This document shows positions 35,582 to 48,166 of a stretch of DNA of 64,000 nt, in pieces. A program made the position numbers and the translations under genes. The notes below the pieces were generated by a model. That model did not search any database and was not told the DNA's origin. It worked only from the letters and a program-made list of their open reading frames with translations. This DNA comes from Tipula vernalis (lineage: Eukaryota > Arthropoda > Insecta > Diptera > Tipulidae): NCBI GenBank assembly GCA_958295665.1, contig OY282558.1:45942389-46006388 (forward strand). Reading direction: 5' to 3'. Within the stretch, counting starts at the first letter, position 1. The number at the start of each line of letters is the position of its first letter.

Positions 35582-36509
35582 TTATTTTCTCCTGCGATTT
35601 AACAGAACGGGTCTACTAAATTTTTCGTGTTTAGTCGCAATTATGTCAACCTCGGTTATAGTTAATCGTGTTCTGAATTGTGATATTTTAATATATCGAC
35701 CGACTTCGATAGCTTCCAATAATTTTAATGATGATTTACTATCTTGCCGTATATCAGCTATGTATGTCTTTAGGAAGCTCCTCATCACAGTCAATCTTCC
35801 TTTTCCAAACCTCTTGAAATCAGATCTTGAATTAAACGGTAATTGGTGTTAGAAGTTCTAGAGGATCAAACACCCTAGATGCTTCGGAAAGTTCACTTCG
35901 TTTAGTTAATTTTACATGCTCCGTTTGATAAACCTTATAATGTTGTATAACCACTTTCGTGCAACAATGTCGATATTTGGTGGTAAATTACTAGTGTTGT
36001 TGCCATGCTCTTCACACCCAGTCAACATGTCATCAACGTAAAAATCTTTCCTTATAATTGAAGCAGCGTTTGGATGAGTTGATTCATGAATATTCGCTAA
36101 TTGTAGCATCGTGCGAATTGCTAGAAATGGAGCACTAATAATTCCATAAGTTACCGTTTTTAGCCTATAATGTTAAAATGGCTTATTTGGGTCGTCACGG
36201 CAAACAATTCCCTAAAAGTGATGATCTTTCTCTTCAACTTTCATTAGGCGATACATTGATATCCGCCGATATAGCAATAGAATGGATAAGAAAACGTAAT
36301 AGTACGCAGGTGAGATCATTTTGAAGGGTTGGACCAGGTAATATAATCTTGTTGATTGATTCACTAGACGATGACTTGCACGACCCATCGAAAACTACAC
36401 GCAGTTTCGTGGTAGTGCTCGAATACTTGCGCACTGCGTGATGGGGCAAATAAAAATGTGGCTTATAAAAATTTAGGTCACCACTTGGAATACGTTCAAT
36501 ATGCCCCAT
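35582..36509 (-). pseudogene. BEL/Pao-3 reverse transcriptase and connection
   Basis: 36234-36509: YLPHHAVRKYSSTTTKLRVV, FDGSCKSSSSESIN, LPGPTLQNDLTCVLLRF and the first catalytic region (SADI). 35912-36109: IIRKDFYVDDMLTGCEEHG, with the YVDD box intact. 35796-35900: RSELSEASRVFDPLELLTPI. 35582-35794: AIEVGRYIKISQF. It stops before RNase H. Confidence 0.88.
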
Positions 36510-37310
36510 TGACTATACTGAATTGCTAATTCCTTTCTTCTCTCAAATTTTCGTTCCATATAATAACAGTCATCGTTCAGCACTCACCAAGGATAATTCT
36601 ACCACTTGAGATGTTGTTTGGAAAGGCAATCGAACCATCATCTTCTTCCCTCTGTGTTGTATCCTTAAAATATTCTTCACACTTTGTATCGTCTAATTTA
36701 GGTTGTCTGTCAGTACAAACCTCTTCAATTTGCTAAAATTTTTCTACAAGATTTCGTTCATCCTGATTTGTTGTTGTCATTTTGTGAAATGGAACGGAAT
36801 TTTCAGTCGGCTCTTTTGTTACCAACTTTCCACCAATAACCCAACCGAATCTCGTATGTTGTGCTATATTACCTTTGATTAAATAACAAATTTTTCGGAT
36901 AATAGTACATCCAGAAACAAATCGTTTCCCAATATCAAGTCAATGTGTCAAGGACGTCGGAAACCTTCATAATTTAAGTCGCTTTGCCAGTGACTCCGTT
37001 ATTAATGTTAATTGAAATCCACTATCCAGCAAAGCTCTAGCCCTTTGAATGATTAATCAATGACATTCAGCTGCATTGTGGACAATAGTGCTTAAGATGA
37101 CCAATTTTCGCAGGTATAAGCTGTTGTTGAACAAATTGCTTGTGAATAATTGGATTTATAAGTTGCTACTGGTTCTGTCTTATTAAAATAAGTTACCTCG
37201 TTTTTAATTTGTTTTGTGGGACGCACATCCATCCATTTGTACTATGACCATTAATGATTGACGTATTCGTTGGTTTAACAGAAACTAAGGTGTGGTTCAA
37301 TAATAACCAC
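36510..37310 (-). pseudogene. BEL/Pao-3 protease region
   Basis: Frame-broken, but RALLDSGFQLTLITESLAKR is readable on the minus strand at about 36985-37045, giving the protease Asp-Ser-Gly. The remainder is decayed. Confidence 0.75.
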
Positions 37311-38090
37311 TTAGAGTAGTAGTGTGCTGTGTTTTTCTGCGCACATCAAACATTTTCGATCGGATTCACAGTCATTTGAATAGTGACCGGAACGTAAGCA
37401 AATTCCAAATAGTTTATTGTTTAATACAAATTGTCTCTTTGCTTTGATCTTAAAGTATCGATATAATGGATGATTACCCTTGCACATAGGATAAGAATTA
37501 AATGTTTTCATTTATAGCAGCAAGAACCTTCGTGCTCGATTGTTTATTATTTACTATAGGTTGCCGTTTGATTCCAGAATTGCAATAGATCATAAATTAT
37601 TGGTTTTGCATTATCGGTGGAATGGATTACCTATAACTGGTGTGCTTCTGAATCTTTTTTAACAAAATATATAATAACCAAGAATCGCGACTTTCCCACT
37701 CATTACCCAATGATCGAATGCCCCTTAATATTTGATCAGTGACATCGCATACCGACAATGGTCGCAATAACTCGGCCATATTATATATTGAAACTTATTG
37801 ACATTTGTAAGTGACTCGTTGTTTTGAATAGTATTCGAGGCAAATGTACATCAACAATGCAACTTATCGAAATCAAAAAATGTTCTGTTGATTACTAAAC
37901 TATTTTCTGGTAATGGGTTAACGCTTGGCAGAGGTGCTTTCAATAGTCGTCGCAGTATGGCCTCAGCGTCGAAAAACGATTCTTCAAATGTATCTAGTTT
38001 GGTTTGTTGACTATTAGTAGACAAAATAGCAATTGAAACATTTATGTCATGAAATTCATTCCATGACTTTCCCAATTTCTCAAGCCTCAT
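37311..38090 (-). pseudogene. BEL/Pao-3 Gag and zinc knuckles
   Basis: The 37851-38090 segment (LEKLGKSWNEFHDINVSIA ... ILRRLLKAPLPSVNPLP) is the Gag region. 37311-37511 has PMCKGNHPLYRYF, LFGICLRSGHYSND and CLMCAEKHSTLLL, the CxxC...C zinc-knuckle pattern that precedes the protease in BEL/Pao Gag. Stops and shifts separate the pieces. Confidence 0.85.
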
Positions 38091-38532
38091 GTCGATTTAT
38101 TCTTTGTTGATTACTTAATTCTGTGGTGGTTCACCAGCTTTCTCATCCGCAAATTTCTTAATATTTGTCAAAGTAGGTTTGATTGTGCCTCGTGTTTGCT
38201 CAGAACACCTTGTATTTTATAGAGCCATAATCAAAAAATCTTAGCTTTTATAAGGGAATTAGAAACGAGGAAAAAACGAAACTTTTCATAGTAAAACAAA
38301 CAAAGCATATGGGAAATCACTTTTTTTCCTAACACAAATTTTTAAATGAAAACGTTTCAAATTCTTAATTATGATTTCTGAAATATTTTCTTAAATATTT
38401 CAATTTCAACATATATGAATATCGTTTAAGTAAATCGTTTTCATTTTCTTGTAATAATTGATTTATTTAAACCAAAATATAAAAAAAAAATTCATAACAA
38501 CAGCGATGATTGTCTAGCCTTGCTAATTCGGA

Positions 38533-39871
38533 TCACAAATCCCGAAGTCTTGGATTGTTATTCTCCATAGTGTGGTAGAACGTAAAATTATCATTGGCGT
38601 TGGTTAAGAAGAGGCCATCGATTGACATGACTCTCGATAATGCTACATAAATCAACTTCTGATCTTGTGACTTGTTGTAGTAGAATACCACTTGAGAGAA
38701 TGTACCACCCTGCGATTTATGTATGGTCATTGTGCATGCTGGCACGCGGGGGAACTGGAGTCTTTTACATTTCACAGTACCTTTTAACTGAATGGTAGCC
38801 GATCGCTTGGAAATCGGAGTCCAACTAGGCGACATAGATTTTCTCACGACGTATGGTTTAGCCTTCAGGCGTAATGTTGCACCAATTTTTTCATTGTCGA
38901 ACTGGAACCACAATCGGCTCGCCCCACAACTCGATTGTCCCACAATTACCGCTTCATGGTCTGTATTGTCGTCCATATCAACTAATCCAATCTCTCCGAG
39001 CAGAGGTTGTTCGATATTCAGTAGATCTGCGCTCATCATGCTAACCTCATCAATTATTATTACTTTTACATTAGCGAAAACATTGCGATAAGCTTGCAGT
39101 ACTTCATGTCCCAAGCTGCTACACTCTGTCTTCTGGCCATGGTTATTCTGAATGCAGAATGTATTGTCGTTCCGTTTATGGCCACTGCAGCCTTGCCTGT
39201 GGTTGCACAAGCGACATACGCGTTGTGCGTCGAATTTTGAGTCTGCGCAAATCGGTTGTATGATTCCTTTCGCGAATTTCGCGATATCATCGTCGTTTGA
39301 TTCTTCAAAACCAACTATTCTTACAAATTCTTAGCGTTTCTGCTCGGCTTGCTCTACTTCGTCATCAATTTCAATGAATATCTTGCGATACTCCTCAACG
39401 GCTTGTTCGATATTCATTCCAACTTCGTATTCTTTACGTTTAGACATGATCAAGTCTAATTGTTCATCGTACGCCTGCAAAAACTTGTTTCTGTCTACAG
39501 CAAGTCACACAATTCGTTTCGGAATGGAACATACAATGTCACAATCTCTCGTTTCCAGTTAATCAGATCGGCTATATCATACTACCGGGATCTAACAACA
39601 CGGCTTTTGTCTCGTTTTCGGTATAGCGCATTAACAGCATTCTCCTCGATAGCGTTTACATTGGCATTATTGCTTTCATTGTCACCGCCATCATCGCTTT
39701 CATTACTATCAACATCAAATATCATAGTTGTGGCGATGGTCATTGCTCGGTAAGTTCTAGCTGGCGAGTACCATGCCGCGAAATCTGCAAGGCAAACCTC
39801 GTTCATGTCGTTTCGTAATTCATACTTTTAAGTCCACACATATGTAGAGTCTTTAGCAACTCCTTCGTCAT
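38533..39871 (-). pseudogene. Helitron-2 PIF1-like helicase, internally deleted
   Basis: 39582-39806 has CLADFAAWYSPAR and a Asp/Asn-rich stretch. 39066-39314 has VACATTGKAAVAINGTTIHS (motif Ia). 38533-39210 has VIIIDEVSMMSADLL (motif II), CTMTIHKSQGGTFSQVVFYY (motif V) and LIYVALSRVMSIDGLFLT (motif VI). Between motif II and motif V the usual motif III (GGDFRQ-like) and IV are missing, so roughly 100 residues have been lost. Walker A is also unreadable. Confidence 0.88.
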
Positions 39872-41076
39872 TCATCTGCTTGATTGATTTGTGGGATTAA
39901 GTACGCTCGTGAGGCCACATTGTCGGCACAAAGACCACTTCACTACTTGATTCAGACATTGGTATACGCAGCAAATACGTCTTAAGAAGAGTGGTGTAAT
40001 CATGATCCGGGTTCTCGCTCTGCAACTCAATTGACGATGAAGATTGGATATGCCTCGATTGGTTTTGTTCACGTATTCGACAACGTACGCTACACAAGAG
40101 TACTCCTCTAATATGAATTGTAAATCCATGTTCGAGTTCAACACGGTAGCGATCCATGGTTTAAAAGAATTTGTCCATAGCTGTCTCATTCCTCGCTTAA
40201 ACATAACAGATGGTGCCTGCACACAGCTTAAATAGTACGGTAATGTTACGTTTCCGTTAACTAAGAATGTTTCCAACGTATCATAAGATTTTTGTTCCAG
40301 TAGCTCCCGCAATTTTCGCACGCGTTTAACTAAAATTTCCCGCCGACTGTCGCCTTTGGTGATAGGTAATCTTGTTTTTTCCATTGGCCAGTATGGAATA
40401 TTAAATCGACAGCACTTGTTATTCTTTTTATAACATGTGAACGTGTGTTTGTGTATTTGTCGCGCATACCGTGCCTTGCTCAACATACTGTCGTCATTGG
40501 ACACGGAGCAGAGGTCGGTAATTGAGGTGAGGGTTTTACTGTCTCAGGCATCTGTTCACTAACCGTTTCTCTGGGACCGTTTTCCAGCCAAATAAGTATG
40601 TGAGCATGTGGACTACCTCGATGTTGGAATTCAATGCGCTTGAAATAATCGACGACTCGATATCGACCAAAAGCATTGAAGCCTTTACTGTACGGTTACC
40701 TACCAAGTTACTGGGTCTTCATTGACAAGGTTCGTACGCTGCAGGGCATTTAATTGTTGCAAAGGATCCAATAGGTCATCTTCCAATAGGTCGGCTCCAA
40801 TGCAAGCTTTAAGTCAACGGGCCAACGGATTTCATTAGCACTTAACGAAAGAAACATAGTCGGTTTGCCTAACTGCATAATCATAGCCAATAGGTCTTTC
40901 TTACGCTGGGCCCAATATTGTACCGAGTTAGGTATTCAAGAAAGACAAATTCTTTTCAACGCACTCCTCTAAAAATTGTCGGTCCTGGCACTTGAACGTG
41001 TTATACAGTCCTCCCGTTACACGTAACCTTAATATCTTCATCGCCATGTACAATATATGTTGTGGTGTGACTCCAC
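39872..41076 (-). pseudogene. Helitron-2 replication initiator (HUH) region
   Basis: Immediately inside the satellite edge, RGVTPQHILYMAMKILRLRV and GGLYNTFKCQDRQFLE (41076 down to about 40975) resume the protein. Then come DLLAMIMQLGKPTMFLSLSA (about 40840-40900) and DYFKRIEFQHRGSPHAHILI (about 40597-40656), which contains the HUH metal-binding His pair in PHAH. 39872-40504 continues with MDLQFILEEYSCVAYVVEYV near 40045-40110, the region leading to the catalytic tyrosines. Several frameshifts are present. Confidence 0.9.
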
Positions 41077-44000
41077 GAAATCGCAGCACAGTTGCAGATT
41101 TTCGGTTTTTGGGCTCTGAATTTGTGGCCTATAGTCCAGTTGATTTTCAATAAAATTGAATTTCTCACGAAATGTTTAGAAATATTCGAGCGATCCAAAT
41201 AGCCGTTGGCACGTCAATTACAGGTCTCAACGCCTATTGATAGAGGTATCAACCAACGAAATCGGAGCACAGTTGCAGATTTTCGGTTTTTGGGCTCTGA
41301 ATTTGTGGCCTATAGTCCAGTTGATTTTCAATAAAATTGAATTTCTCACGAAATGTTTAGAAATATTCGAGCGATCCAAATAGCCGTTGGCACGTCAATT
41401 ACAGGTCTCAACGCCTATTGATAGAGGTATCAACCAACGAAATCGGAGCACAGTTGCAGATTTTCGGTTTTTGGGCTCTGAATTTGTGGCCTATAGTCCA
41501 GTTGATTTTCAATAAAATTGAATTTCTCACGAAATGTTTAGAAATATTCGAGCGATCCAAATAGCCGTTGGCATGTCAATTACAGGTCTCAACGCCTATT
41601 GATAGAGGTATCAACCAACGAAATCGGAGCACAGTTGCAGATTTTCGGTTTTTGGGCTCTGAATTTGTGGCCTATAGTCCAGTTGATTTTCTATAAATTT
41701 GAAATTCTCACGAAATGTTTAGAAATATTTGAGCGATCCAAATAGCCGTTGGCACGTCAATTACAGGTCTCAACGCCTATTGATAGAGGTATCAACCAAC
41801 GAAATCCGAGCACATTTGCAGATTTTCGGTTTTTGGGCTCTGAATTTGTGGCCTATAGTCCAGTTGATTTTCTATAAATTTGAATTTCTCACGAAATGTT
41901 TAGAAATATTTGAGCGATCCAAATAGCCGTTGACACGTCAATTACAGGTCTCAACGCCTATTGATAGAGGTATCAACCAACGAAATCGGAGCACAGTTGC
42001 AGATTTTCGGTTTTTGGGCTCTGAATTTGTGGCCTATAGTCCAGTTGATTTTCAATAAAATTGAATTTCTCACGAAATGGTTAGAAATATTCGAGCGATC
42101 AAAATAGCCGTTGGCACGTCAATTACAGGTCTCAACGCCTATTGATAGAGGTATCAACCAACGAAATCGGAGCACAGTTGCAGATTTTCGGTTTTTGGGC
42201 TCTGAATTTGTGGCCTATAGTCCAGTTGATTTTCTATAAATTTGAAATTCTCACGAAATGTTTAGAAATATTTGAGCGATCAAAATAGCCGTTGGCACGT
42301 CAATTACAGGTCTCAACGCCTATTGATAGAGGTATCAACCAACGAAATCCGAGCACATTTGCAGATTTTCGGTTTTTGGGCTCTGAATTTGTGGCCTATA
42401 GTCCAGTTGATTTTCAATAAATTTGAAATTCTCACGAAATGTTTAGAAATATTTGAGCGATCCAAATAGCCGTTGGCACGTCAATTACAGGTCTCAACGC
42501 CTATTGATAGAGGTATCAACCAACGAAATCGGAGCACAGTTGCAGATTTTCGGTTTTTGGGCTCTGAATTTGTGGCCTATAGTCCAGTTGATTTTCAATA
42601 AAATTGAATTTCTCACGAAATGTTTAGAAATATTCGAGCGATCCAAATAGCCGTTGGCATGTCAATTACAGGTCTCAACGCCTATTGATAGAGGTATCAA
42701 CCAACGAAATCCGAGCACATTTGCAGATTTTCGGTTTTTGGGCTCTGAATTTGTGGCCTATAGTCCAGTTGATTTTCAATAAAATTGAATTTCTCACGAA
42801 ATGTTTAGAAATATTCGAGCGATCCAAATAGCCGTTGGCACGTCAATTACAGGTCTCAACGCCTATTGATAGAGGTATCAACCAACGAAATCGGAGCACA
42901 GTTGCAGATTTTCGGTTTTTGGGCTCTGAATTTGTGGCCTATAGTCCAGTTGATTTTCAATAAAATTGAATTTCTCACGAAATGTTTAGAAATATTCGAG
43001 CGATCCAAATAGCCGTTGGCATGTCAATTACAGGTCTCAACGCCTATTGATAGAGGTATCAACCAACGAAATCGGAGCACAGTTGCAGATTTTCGGTTTT
43101 TGGGCTCTGAATTTGTGGCCTATAGTCCAGTTGATTTTCTATAAATTTGAAATTCTCACGAAATGTTTAGAAATATTTGAGCGATCCAAATAGCCGTTGG
43201 CACGTCAATTACAGGTCTCAACGCCTATTGATAGAGGTATCAACCAACGAAATCCGAGCACATTTGCAGATTTTCGGTTTTTGGGCTCTGAATTTGTGGC
43301 CTATAGTCCAGTTGATTTTCTATAAATTTGAATTTCTCACGAAATGTTTAGAAATATTTGAGCGATCCAAATAGCCGTTGACACGTCAATTACAGGTCTC
43401 AACGCCTATTGATAGAGGTATCAACCAACGAAATCGGAGCACAGTTGCAGATTTTCGGTTTTTGGGCTCTGAATTTGTGGCCTATAGTCCAGTTGATTTT
43501 CAATAAAATTGAATTTCTCACGAAATGGTTAGAAATATTCGAGCGATCAAAATAGCCGTTGGCACGTCAATTACAGGTCTCAACGCCTATTGATAGAGGT
43601 ATCAACCAACGAAATCGGAGCACAGTTGCAGATTTTCGGTTTTTGGGCTCTGAATTTGTGGCCTATAGTCCAGTTGATTTTCTATAAATTTGAAATTCTC
43701 ACGAAATGTTTAGAAATATTTGAGCGATCCAAATAGCCGTTGGCACGTCAATTACAGGTCTCAACGCCTATTGATAGAGGTATCAACCAACGAAATCCGA
43801 GCACATTTGCAGATTTTCGGTTTTTGGGCTCTGAATTTGTGGCCTATATAGTCCAGTTGATTTTCAATAAATTTGAAATTCTCACGAAATGTTTAGAAAT
43901 ATTTGAGCGATCCAAATAGCCGTTGGCACGTCAATTACAGGTCTCAACGCCTATTGATAGAGGTATCAACCAACGAAATCGGAGCACAGTTGCAGATTTT

Positions 44001-47000
44001 CGGTTTTTGGGCTCTGAATTTGTGGCCTATAGTCCAGTTGATTTTCAATAAAATTGAATTTCTCACGAAATGTTTAGAAATATTCGAGCGATCCAAATAG
44101 CCGTTGGCATGTCAATTACAGGTCTCAACGCCTATTGATAGAGGTATCAACCAACGAAATCCGAGCACATTTGCAGATTTTCGGTTTTTGGGCTCTGAAT
44201 TTGTGGCCTTTAGTCCAGTTGATTTTCAATAAAATTGAATTTCTCACGAAATGGTTAGAAATATTCAAACAATCAAAATAGCCGTTGGCACGTCAATTAC
44301 AGGTCTCAACGCCTATTGATAGAGGTATCAACCAACGAAATCGGAGCACAGTTGCAGATTTTCGGTTTTTGGGCTATGAATTTGTGGCCTATAGTCCAGT
44401 TGATTTTCAATAAAATTGAATTTCTCGCGAAATGTTTAGAAATATTCGAGCGATCAAAATAGCCGTTGGCACGTCAATTACAGGTCTCAACGCCTATTGA
44501 TAGAGGTATCAACCAACGAAATCGGAGCACAGTTGGAGATTTTCGATTTTTGGGCTCTGAATTTGTGGCCTATAGTCCAGTTGATTTTCAATAAAATTGA
44601 ATTTCTCATGAAATGTTTAGAAATATTCGAGCGATCCAAATAGCCGTTGGCACGTCAATTACAGGTCTCAACGCCTATTGATAGAGGTATCAACCAACGA
44701 AATCGGAGCACAGTTGCAGATTTTCGGTTTTTGGGCTCTGAATTTGTGGCCTATAGTCCAGTTGATTTTCAATAAAATTGAATTTCTCACGAAATGTTAA
44801 GAAATATTCGAGCGATCCAAATAGCCGTTGGCATGTCAATTACAGGTCTCAACGCCTATTTATAGAGGTATCAACCAACGAAATCCGAGCACATTTGCAG
44901 ATTTTCGGTTTTTGGGCTCTGAATTTGTGGCCTATAGTCCAGTTGATTTTCTATAAATTTGAATTTCTCACGAAATGTTTAGAAATATTTGAGCGATCCA
45001 AATAGCCGTTGACACGTCAATTACAGGTCTCAACGCCTATTGATAGAGGTATCAACCAACGAAATCGGAGCACAGTTGGAGATTTTCGGTTTTTGGGCTC
45101 TGAATTTGTGGCCTATAGTCCAGTTGATTTTCAATAAAATTGAATTTCTCACGAAATGGTTAGAAATATTCGAGCGATCAAAATAGCCGTTGGCACGTCA
45201 ATTACAGGTCTCAACGCCTATTGATAGAGGTATCAACCAACGAAATCGGAGCACAGTTGCAGATTTTCGGTTTTTGGGCTCTGAATTTGTGGCCTATAGT
45301 CCAGTTGATTTTCTATAAATTTGAAATTCTCACGAAATATTTAGAAATATTTGAGCGATCCAAATAGCCGTTGGCACGTCAATTACAGGTCTCAACGCCT
45401 ATTTATAGAGGTATCAACCAACGAAATCCGAGCACATTTGCAGATTTTCGGTTTTTGGGCTCTGAATTTGTGGCCTATAGTCCAGTTGATTTTCTATAAA
45501 TTTGAATTTCTCACGAAATGTTTAGAAATATTTGAGCGATCCAAATAGCCGTTGACACGTCAATTACAGGTCTCAACGCCTATTGATAGAGGTATCAACC
45601 AACGAAATCCGAACACGTTTGCAGATTTTCGGTTTTTGGGCTCTGAATTTGTGGCCTATAGTCCAGTTGATTTTCTATAAATTTGAATTTCTCACGAAAT
45701 GTTTAGAAATATTTGAGCGATCCAAATAGCCGTTGACACGTCAATTACAGGTCTCAACGCCTATTGATAGAGGTATCAACCAACGAAATCGGAGCACAGT
45801 TGGTGATTTTCGGTTTTTGGGCTCTGAATTTGTGGCCTATAGTCCAGTTGATTTTCAATAAAATTGAATTTCTCACGAAATGGTTAGAAATATTCGAGCG
45901 ATCAAAATAGCCGTTGGCACGTCAATTACAGGTCTCAACGCCTATTGATAGAGGTATCAACCAACGAAATCGGAGCACAGTTGCAGATTTTCGGTTTTTG
46001 GGCTCTGAATTTGTGGCCTATAGTCCAGTTGATTTTCTATAAAATTGAATTTCTCACGAAATGGTTAGAAATATTCGAGCGATCAAAATAGCCGTTGGCA
46101 CGTCAATTACAGGTCTCAACGCCTATTGATAGAGGTATCAACCAACGAAATCGGAGCACAGTTGCAGATTTTCGGTTTTTGGGCTCTGAATTTGTGGCCT
46201 ATAGTCCAGTTGATTTTCAATAAAATTGAATTTCTCACGAAATGTTTAGAAATATTCGAGCGATCCAAATAGCCGTTGGCATGTCAATTACAGGTCTCAA
46301 CGCCTATTTATAGAGGTATCAACCAACGAAATCCGAGCACATTTTCAGATTTTCGGTTTTTGGGCTCTGAATTTGTGGCCTATAGTCCAGTTGATTTTCT
46401 ATAAAATTGAATTTCTCACGAAATGTTTAGAAATATTTGAGCGATCCAAATAGCCGTTAGCACGTCAATTACAGGTCTCAACGCCTATTGATAGAGGTAT
46501 CAACCAACGAAATCGGAGCACAGTTGCAAATTTTCGGTTTTTGGGCTCTGAATTTGTGGCCTATAGTCCAGTTGATTTTCTATAAATTTGAATTTCTCAC
46601 GAAATGTTTAGAAATATTTGAGCGATCCAAATAGCCGTTGACACGTCAATTACAGGTCTCAACGCCTCTTTATAGAGGTATCAACCAACGAAATCGGAGC
46701 ACAGTTGGAGATTTTCGGTTTTTGGGCTATGAATTTGTGGCCTATAGTCTAGTTGATTTTCAATAAAATTGAATTTCTCACGAAATGGTTAGAAATATTC
46801 GAACGATCAAAATAGCCGTTGGCACGTCAATTACAGGTCTCAACGCCTATTGATAGAGGTATCAACCAACGAAATCGGAGCACAGTTGCAGATTTTCGGT
46901 TTTTGGGCTCTGAATTTGTGGCCTATAGTCCAGTTGATTTTCAATAAAATTGAATTTCTCACGAAATGTTTAGAAATATTCGAGCGATCTAAATAGCCGT

Positions 47001-48166
47001 TGGCACGTCAATTACAGGTCTCAACGCGTATTGATAGAGGTATCAACCAACGAAATCGGAGCACAGTTGGAGATTTTCGGTTTTTGGGCTCTGAATTTGT
47101 GGCCTATAGTCCAGTTGATTTTCAATAAAATTGAATTTCTCACGAAATGTTTAGAAATATTCGAGCGATCCAAATAGCCGTTGGCATGTCAATTACAGGT
47201 CTCAACGCCTATTTATAGAGGTATCAACCAACGAAATCCGAGCACATTTGCAGATTTTCGGTTTTTGGGCTCTGAATTTGTGGCCTATAGTCCAGTTGAT
47301 TTTCTATAAAATTGAATTTCTCACGAAATGTTTAGAAATATTTGAGCGATCCAAATAGCCGTTGGCACGTCAATTACAGGTCTCAACGCCTATTGATAGA
47401 GGTATCAACCAACGAAATCGGAGCACAGTTGCAGATTTTCGGTTTTTGGGCTCTGAATTTGTGGCCTATAGTCCAGTTGATTTTCAATAAAATTGAATTT
47501 CTCACGAAATGTTTAGAAATATTCGAGCGATCCAAATAGCCGTTGGCATGTCAATTACAGGTCTCAACGCCTATTTATAGAGGTATCAACCAACGAAATC
47601 CGAGCACATTTGCAGATTTTCGGTTTTTGGGCTCTGAATTTGTGGCCTATAGTCCAGTTGATTTTCTATAAATTTGAATTTCTCACGAAATGTTTAGAAA
47701 TATTCGAGCGATCCAAATAGCCGTTGGCACGTCAATCACAGGTCTCAACGCCTATTGATAGAGGTATCAACCAACGAAATCGGAGCACAGTTGCAGATTT
47801 TCGGTTTTTGGGCTCTGAATTTGTGGCCTATAGTCCAGTTGATTTTCAATAAAATTGAATTTCTCACGAAATGTTTAGAAATATTCGAGCGATCCAAATA
47901 GCCGTTGGCATGTCAATTACAGGTCTCAACGCCTATTGATAGAGGTATCAACCAACGAAATCGGAGCACAGTTGCAGATTTTCGGTTTTTGGGCTCTGAA
48001 TTTGTGGCCTATAGTCCAGTTGATTTTCAATAAAATTGAATTTCTCACGAAATGTTTAGAACTATTCGAGCGATCTAAGTAGCCGTTGGCATGTCAATTA
48101 CAGGTCTCAACGCCTATTGATAGAGGTATCAACCAACGAAATCGGAGCACAGTTGCGGATTTTCGG
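41077..48166. repeat. 181-bp satellite array (about 39 copies) inside Helitron copy 2
   Basis: Monomer of 181 bp with CAATTACAGGTCTCAACGCC recurring at 41222 (GGTCTC), 41403, 41584, 41765, 41946, 42127, 42308 and so on to about 48107. Variants fall in classes at fixed sites (GAGCACAGTTGC/GAGCACATTTGC; CAATAAAATTG/CTATAAATTTG; TTGGCACG/TTGACACG/TTGGCATG; GATCC/GATCA). Classes recur every eight monomers, so there is a higher-order repeat of about 1,448 bp (compare 41555-43002 with 43003-44450). Because 181 is not a multiple of three, the 65-codon open frames in many monomers are not genes. Confidence 0.97.

Larger units (their letters stand above)
33706..38090 (-). mobile_element. BEL/Pao retrotransposon 3, heavily decayed
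   Basis: On the minus strand from 38090 to 33706: Gag, zinc knuckles, protease, RT, connection domain, then after a 1.6-kb gap the DUF5641-type integrase tail (APTPGHFLIGDSLFAIPE, 33770-33830). RNase H and the integrase core are absent. They are replaced by AT-rich intron-like sequence (33943-35581) with no coding signal, which is either an insertion or a deletion plus filler. No LTRs found. Confidence 0.85.

Noticed and set aside
41077..48166. Resemblance to a CRISPR array (regular repeats)
   Set aside because: The repeats are contiguous 181-bp monomers with no unique spacers, and the genome is eukaryotic.
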